From the NCBI RefSeq assembly GCF_037040815.1, contig NZ_CP146232.1, forward strand, positions 3,380,001 through 3,444,000: 64,000 bases of DNA. The letters are read 5' to 3'. This document shows positions 61,101 to 64,000 of this stretch, piece after piece; within the stretch, counting starts at the first letter, position 1; every line of letters begins with the position of its first letter. The notes beneath the pieces are model-generated. The model ran no database searches, was not told the DNA's origin, and saw nothing but the letters and a program-made list of their open reading frames with translations. The DNA comes from Pararoseomonas sp. SCSIO 73927 (GTDB lineage Bacteria > Pseudomonadota > Alphaproteobacteria > Acetobacterales > Acetobacteraceae). The translations under genes and the position numbers were made by a program.

Positions 61101-62327
61101 GTGGCGGGCGACAAGCTACTGACAGACAAGCAAGTTCGCGGCGCCGCGAAGAAGGAGAAGCCCTACCGGCTCCCGGACGGGCGCGGCCTGCACCTGCAGG
61201 TGGAGACCACCGGCTCCCGCCTCTGGCGCTACCGGTACGAGTTCGGCGGCAACGAGAAGATGCTGTCCCTCGGCGCCTACCCGGACGTGACCCTGGCGCA
61301 GGCGCGCGAGGCGCGGGACGAGGCGCGAAAGCTGCTGGACCAGGGAAAGGACCCCAGCCTGGAGCGCCGGCTGCGCCGGGCCCGCGGCCGCGCCGACGCG
61401 GCGGACACCTTCTCCATCCTGGCGAAGGAGTGGCTGGAGCAGCGCCGGGGGATCTGGGCGGCCGCCCACGCGAAGAACGTGCAGGCCTCCCTGGACAACC
61501 ACATCCTGCCCCGCTTCGGCCGCCTGCCGGTGCGCGAGATCACCGTCCCCATGGTGCTGGCGCTGATCCGGGACCTGGAGAAAGCGAACACCCCGCACAT
61601 GGCCCGGATGGTCCGCCAGCGGATCTCGGCCATCTGCGTCTTCGCCATCGCGTCCGGCCTGGCCGAGAACGACCCGGCGGCGGTGATCCGCGGCGCGATG
61701 GCGCCGATCGCCGGAGACCGGCACCAGCCGGCCCTCACCACTCTGAGCGGCGTACGCGAGGTGCTGACGGCCGGGGAGGAGCAGAACGCCCACGGCTCCA
61801 CTCGCCTGGCGCTGCGGCTGCTGGCGCTGACCGCCGTCCGCCCTGGCGAGCTGCGCGGCATGCGCTGGGACGAGGTGGACGGGCTGGAGGGCGACCTGCC
61901 GGTCTGGGACATCCCGGAGGAGCGCATGAAGATGGGGGTGGCGCACCGCGTACCTCTGGCGCCGCAGGCGGTGGCGGTGCTGCGGGCGATGCGGCAGCTG
62001 AGCGGGAAGGGGCCTCTGGTCTTCCCCAGCCTCCGGCATGCCCACAAGCCGCTCAGCGCCAACACGATCGGCTACCTGCTCAACCGCGCCGGCTTCGCCG
62101 CCCGGCATGTCCCCCACGGGTTCCGGGCGGCCTTCTCCACGGTGATGAACGAGCGGCACCCGGCGGACAAGCCGGTCATCGACCTGATGCTGGCCCACAA
62201 GCCGAAGGACCGCATTGAGGCCGCCTACAACCGTTCCGAGCGCTCCGTCCGCCGCCGCGAGCTGGCAGGGATCTGGGCAGACCTGCTGCTGGAGGGGCGG
62301 CCGGAGGCGAGGGCACTAATCAGGTGA
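61101..62327 (+). CDS. P4-type tyrosine integrase
   Basis: A 408-residue tyrosine recombinase. The N-terminal arm-binding domain (DUF4102: [29 protein letters not shown] split) comes first, then the core-binding helices (about 105-200). In the catalytic domain Arg247 is in [13 protein letters not shown], His339-x-x-Arg342 in HGFRAAF, and Tyr376 in AAYNRSE. The start is GTG 61101 with GGAG 7 bases upstream, matching P4 family length. Such enzymes insert genomic islands. All catalytic residues are present. Confidence 0.93.
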   Translation: MAGDKLLTDKQVRGAAKKEKPYRLPDGRGLHLQVETTGSRLWRYRYEFGGNEKMLSLGAYPDVTLAQAREARDEARKLLDQGKDPSLERRLRRARGRADAADTFSILAKEWLEQRRGIWAAAHAKNVQASLDNHILPRFGRLPVREITVPMVLALIRDLEKANTPHMARMVRQRISAICVFAIASGLAENDPAAVIRGAMAPIAGDRHQPALTTLSGVREVLTAGEEQNAHGSTRLALRLLALTAVRPGELRGMRWDEVDGLEGDLPVWDIPEERMKMGVAHRVPLAPQAVAVLRAMRQLSGKGPLVFPSLRHAHKPLSANTIGYLLNRAGFAARHVPHGFRAAFSTVMNERHPADKPVIDLMLAHKPKDRIEAAYNRSERSVRRRELAGIWADLLLEGRPEARALIR

Positions 62328-62469
62328 AGCTGGGTGACCTGACACCTAGCTCCCGCTCTACACCCAAACCACTCGCGATGGTTGCATTAATCTCCTGCTG
62401 ATCACCCTCGGGTAGAAACAATGCTAGGGCTAGCGGCGTTATCGGCCACAGTAAGGGGTCAACAACCTG
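62328..62469. other. Lower-GC spacer after the integrase
   Basis: 142 bases of visibly lower GC with no gene. It contains one CGGGTAG copy (62409-62415) like those before the integrase and an imperfect palindrome GCTAG-GG-CTAGC (62423-62434). It may carry the promoter of the GGDEF-EAL gene. Confidence 0.4.
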
Positions 62470-63810
62470 ATGGATAGTTCCGCCGAGATGCGATCGCGGC
62501 ATTCCGCGGGGCGTCGCTGCCTAACCTGTGAGGGGCCGCTCTGGCGTGGTGACGCACTTACAGAGCTGGCTGACCGCCGCGAGTTCCGCGCGCGATTGGA
62601 AGAAGTGCTGGCCTTCGCTGAGCTCACCCATGGCAAGCAAAGTGATCGCTGCACAGCAGTCATGCTGCTCGATCTTGATCGGTTCAAGGCCGTCAACGAC
62701 AGCCTCGGTCACCCAGCCGGTGACGAGTTGCTTCGCAAGGTTGCGGTGCGACTTCGATCTGCTCTTCGCGAACAAGATCTGCCCGCTCGCCTCGGAGGCG
62801 ACGAGTTTGCGGTGCTTCTCGACAACCCCGTCACTCGGGACACGGCCGCGAGCATAGCTGCTCGGCTGGTTGACCTCATAAGCCGCCCATACATGATCGA
62901 TGGGAGCATCGCGAATATCGGCGCAAGCATCGGGATCGCGCTTGCCGAACCAAGTTCGACTTTGGATGACGCGCTTCGCCGCGCTGACCTTGCACTTTAC
63001 AAGAGCAAGGCAGATGGTCGGGGACGCTTCACCTTCTTTGAGCCATCACTCCAGACGGCAGCGGAAGCTCGTCAGGCGCTTGAATTCGATCTGCGCGCTG
63101 CGCTGGCGCTAGGGCAGTTTGAGCTATTCTACCAGCCCAAGCTCGACCTGCGGACTGATCAGCTTAGCGGTTTTGAAGCGCTTATTCGGTGGCGGCACCC
63201 TCAACGCGGGTTGGTTCCTCCCGACAGCTTCATCCCGATGTCTGAGGAACTCGGCCTCATTACTCGGATTGGTGAGTGGGTGATCCGAGAGGCTTGTGCC
63301 GAGGCGGCAAGGTGGCCGGACAGCCTGACCGTCGCGGTGAACGTTGCGCCTTCTCAGTTCAGCACAGGCTCATTGCTGCCGACGGTACAAGCTGCGCTCG
63401 CAGGGTCGGGCTTGTCCGGCTCACGGCTTGAACTGGAGATTACAGAGACTGCGCTGCTGCGTAACGGTCCAGATGTGATGAAGCAGTTGCAGGCGATCAA
63501 AGCTCTAGGTGTCCAGATCGCCCTCGATGATTTCGGCACCGGATATTCGTCCCTAACACAACTTCGAAGCTTTCCTTTTGATCGCGTGAAGATCGATCGA
63601 TCGTTTGCTGACGATGTACAGATCGTGCGCGCGGTGACGGCACTCGGAGCCAGTCTCGGCATGTGTGTGACTGCTGAGGGCGTCGAGACTGCCGAGCAGA
63701 TGCTCCGCCTTCGTGGAGACGGCTGCACGGAAGCTCAGGGCTACCACCTGAGCCGGCCAGTCCCATCGTCAGACGCTGTTAAGTTGATCCACCGGTACCT
63801 GAAGCAGTAG
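62470..63810 (+). CDS. GGDEF-EAL c-di-GMP enzyme
   Basis: A 446-residue protein. A short N-terminus (1-25) is followed directly by a GGDEF domain with intact GGDEF at 109-113 (ARLGGDEFAVLL), then an EAL domain with EAL at 236-238 (SGFEALIRWRHP), ELEITETALL, DDFGTGYSSL, KIDRSF and AEGVET. Both active sites look complete, so it may make or degrade c-di-GMP. No sensor domain is fused; the BLUF protein encoded 17 bases later could supply the signal. Codon use is less GC-biased than in the rest of the window, suggesting recent acquisition. No strong ribosome site before the ATG. Confidence 0.9.
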   Translation: MDSSAEMRSRHSAGRRCLTCEGPLWRGDALTELADRREFRARLEEVLAFAELTHGKQSDRCTAVMLLDLDRFKAVNDSLGHPAGDELLRKVAVRLRSALREQDLPARLGGDEFAVLLDNPVTRDTAASIAARLVDLISRPYMIDGSIANIGASIGIALAEPSSTLDDALRRADLALYKSKADGRGRFTFFEPSLQTAAEARQALEFDLRAALALGQFELFYQPKLDLRTDQLSGFEALIRWRHPQRGLVPPDSFIPMSEELGLITRIGEWVIREACAEAARWPDSLTVAVNVAPSQFSTGSLLPTVQAALAGSGLSGSRLELEITETALLRNGPDVMKQLQAIKALGVQIALDDFGTGYSSLTQLRSFPFDRVKIDRSFADDVQIVRAVTALGASLGMCVTAEGVETAEQMLRLRGDGCTEAQGYHLSRPVPSSDAVKLIHRYLKQ

Positions 63811-63827
63811 GAGGGGCAGGAGGAGCA

Positions 63828-64000
63828 ATGGCCGTGCTGAACAAGATCTACCGTTTGATTTACGTGAGCCAGAACACGCTACATGGACCGGTGGAGGACA
63901 TGAAGCGGGAAGTGGATCAAATTCTTGCAGTGTCCCGCCACAACAATGCGCGGGATGGCATCACTGGTGCGCTGTTGTTCAACTCCAGTTGCTTTGCCCA
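63828..64000 (+). CDS. BLUF-domain blue-light sensor (partial, runs off window)
   Basis: 57 codons are visible, opening MAVLNKIYRLIYVSQNTLHG, then VDQILAVSRHNNARDGITGAL and LFNSSCFA. This is the start of a BLUF domain: the early Tyr, the SRxxNxxxxITG helix with the flavin-binding Asn, and the strand after it. AGGAGG stands before the ATG. It follows the GGDEF-EAL gene by 17 bases and is probably co-transcribed, pointing to light control of c-di-GMP. Confidence 0.88.
   Translation, partial: MAVLNKIYRLIYVSQNTLHGPVEDMKREVDQILAVSRHNNARDGITGALLFNSSCFA

Larger units (their letters stand above)
60985..64000 (+). mobile_element. Probable integrated island, left end in window
   Basis: The left boundary is set by the truncated Bug gene and the P4-type integrase; the downstream genes differ in composition (lower GC) from the rest. 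The right end lies outside the window. No duplicated attachment core could be identified, so limits are approximate and the element type is open. Confidence 0.5.

Overview
The window is GC-rich (about 70 percent) DNA from an alphaproteobacterium. The best fit is the family Acetobacteraceae, near Roseomonas. This rests on the alphaproteobacterial 23S-5S-tRNA-fMet order, a complete PhyR/NepR/EcfG general stress locus, Bug-family (TctC-like) binding proteins, and GTG or TTG starts with four-base stop/start overlaps. The genus is inferred from overall style and was not computed.

Layout. 1-2184: 3' part of an rRNA operon (23S, 5S, initiator tRNA, terminator). 2335-10617: general stress region. It holds an ABC transporter with two small membrane or exported proteins, a CsbD protein, PhyR, two EcfG-type sigma factors, NepR, an HWE/HisKA_2 sensor kinase, and a DUF883/holin-like pair. 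Four genes (DUF1328, csbD-like, DUF883 and the membrane protein at 52312-53208) are each preceded by GCAAC-N16/17-CGTT 35-50 bases before the start, which looks like the local EcfG promoter. 10637-16210: Pho box followed by pstS-pstC-pstA-pstB-phoU-phoB, with an attenuator hairpin after pstS.

16267-26987: an unusual chemosensory cluster in which RsbW-like, STAS and RsbU-like (REC-SpoIIE) partner-switching proteins surround cheR, a multi-CheW protein, cheB, a degenerate HPt-REC protein, cheA and an MCP. A 26-bp tandem duplication carrying ribosome-binding sites and start codons lies directly before cheA.

27243-38740: catabolic and uptake genes. An RraA-like protein, a methyltransferase and a thioesterase are followed by a long operon of a class II aldolase, two amidohydrolases and a five-part Dpp/Opp-type ABC importer. 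38808-42340: a small membrane protein, an iron-type alcohol dehydrogenase, an ECF sigma/RskA anti-sigma pair and a DUF4394 protein. 42394-47274: a divergent EAL protein, a Bug protein and SecF/SecD. 47409-53208: an oxidoreductase, a CoA-transferase pair, an MKPM-repeat protein, a possible six-hairpin barrel protein, a flavin reductase and a stress-type membrane protein. 53358-58634: a branched-chain-type amino acid importer (livHMGF plus binding protein), then a 25-codon micro-ORF with a complete anti-16S ribosome-binding site and a terminator.

60136-64000: a Bug-family gene that loses its C-terminal part just before a P4-type integrase. After the integrase come lower-GC genes for a GGDEF-EAL protein and a BLUF blue-light sensor cut by the window end. 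This looks like the start of an integrated island carrying a light/c-di-GMP module.
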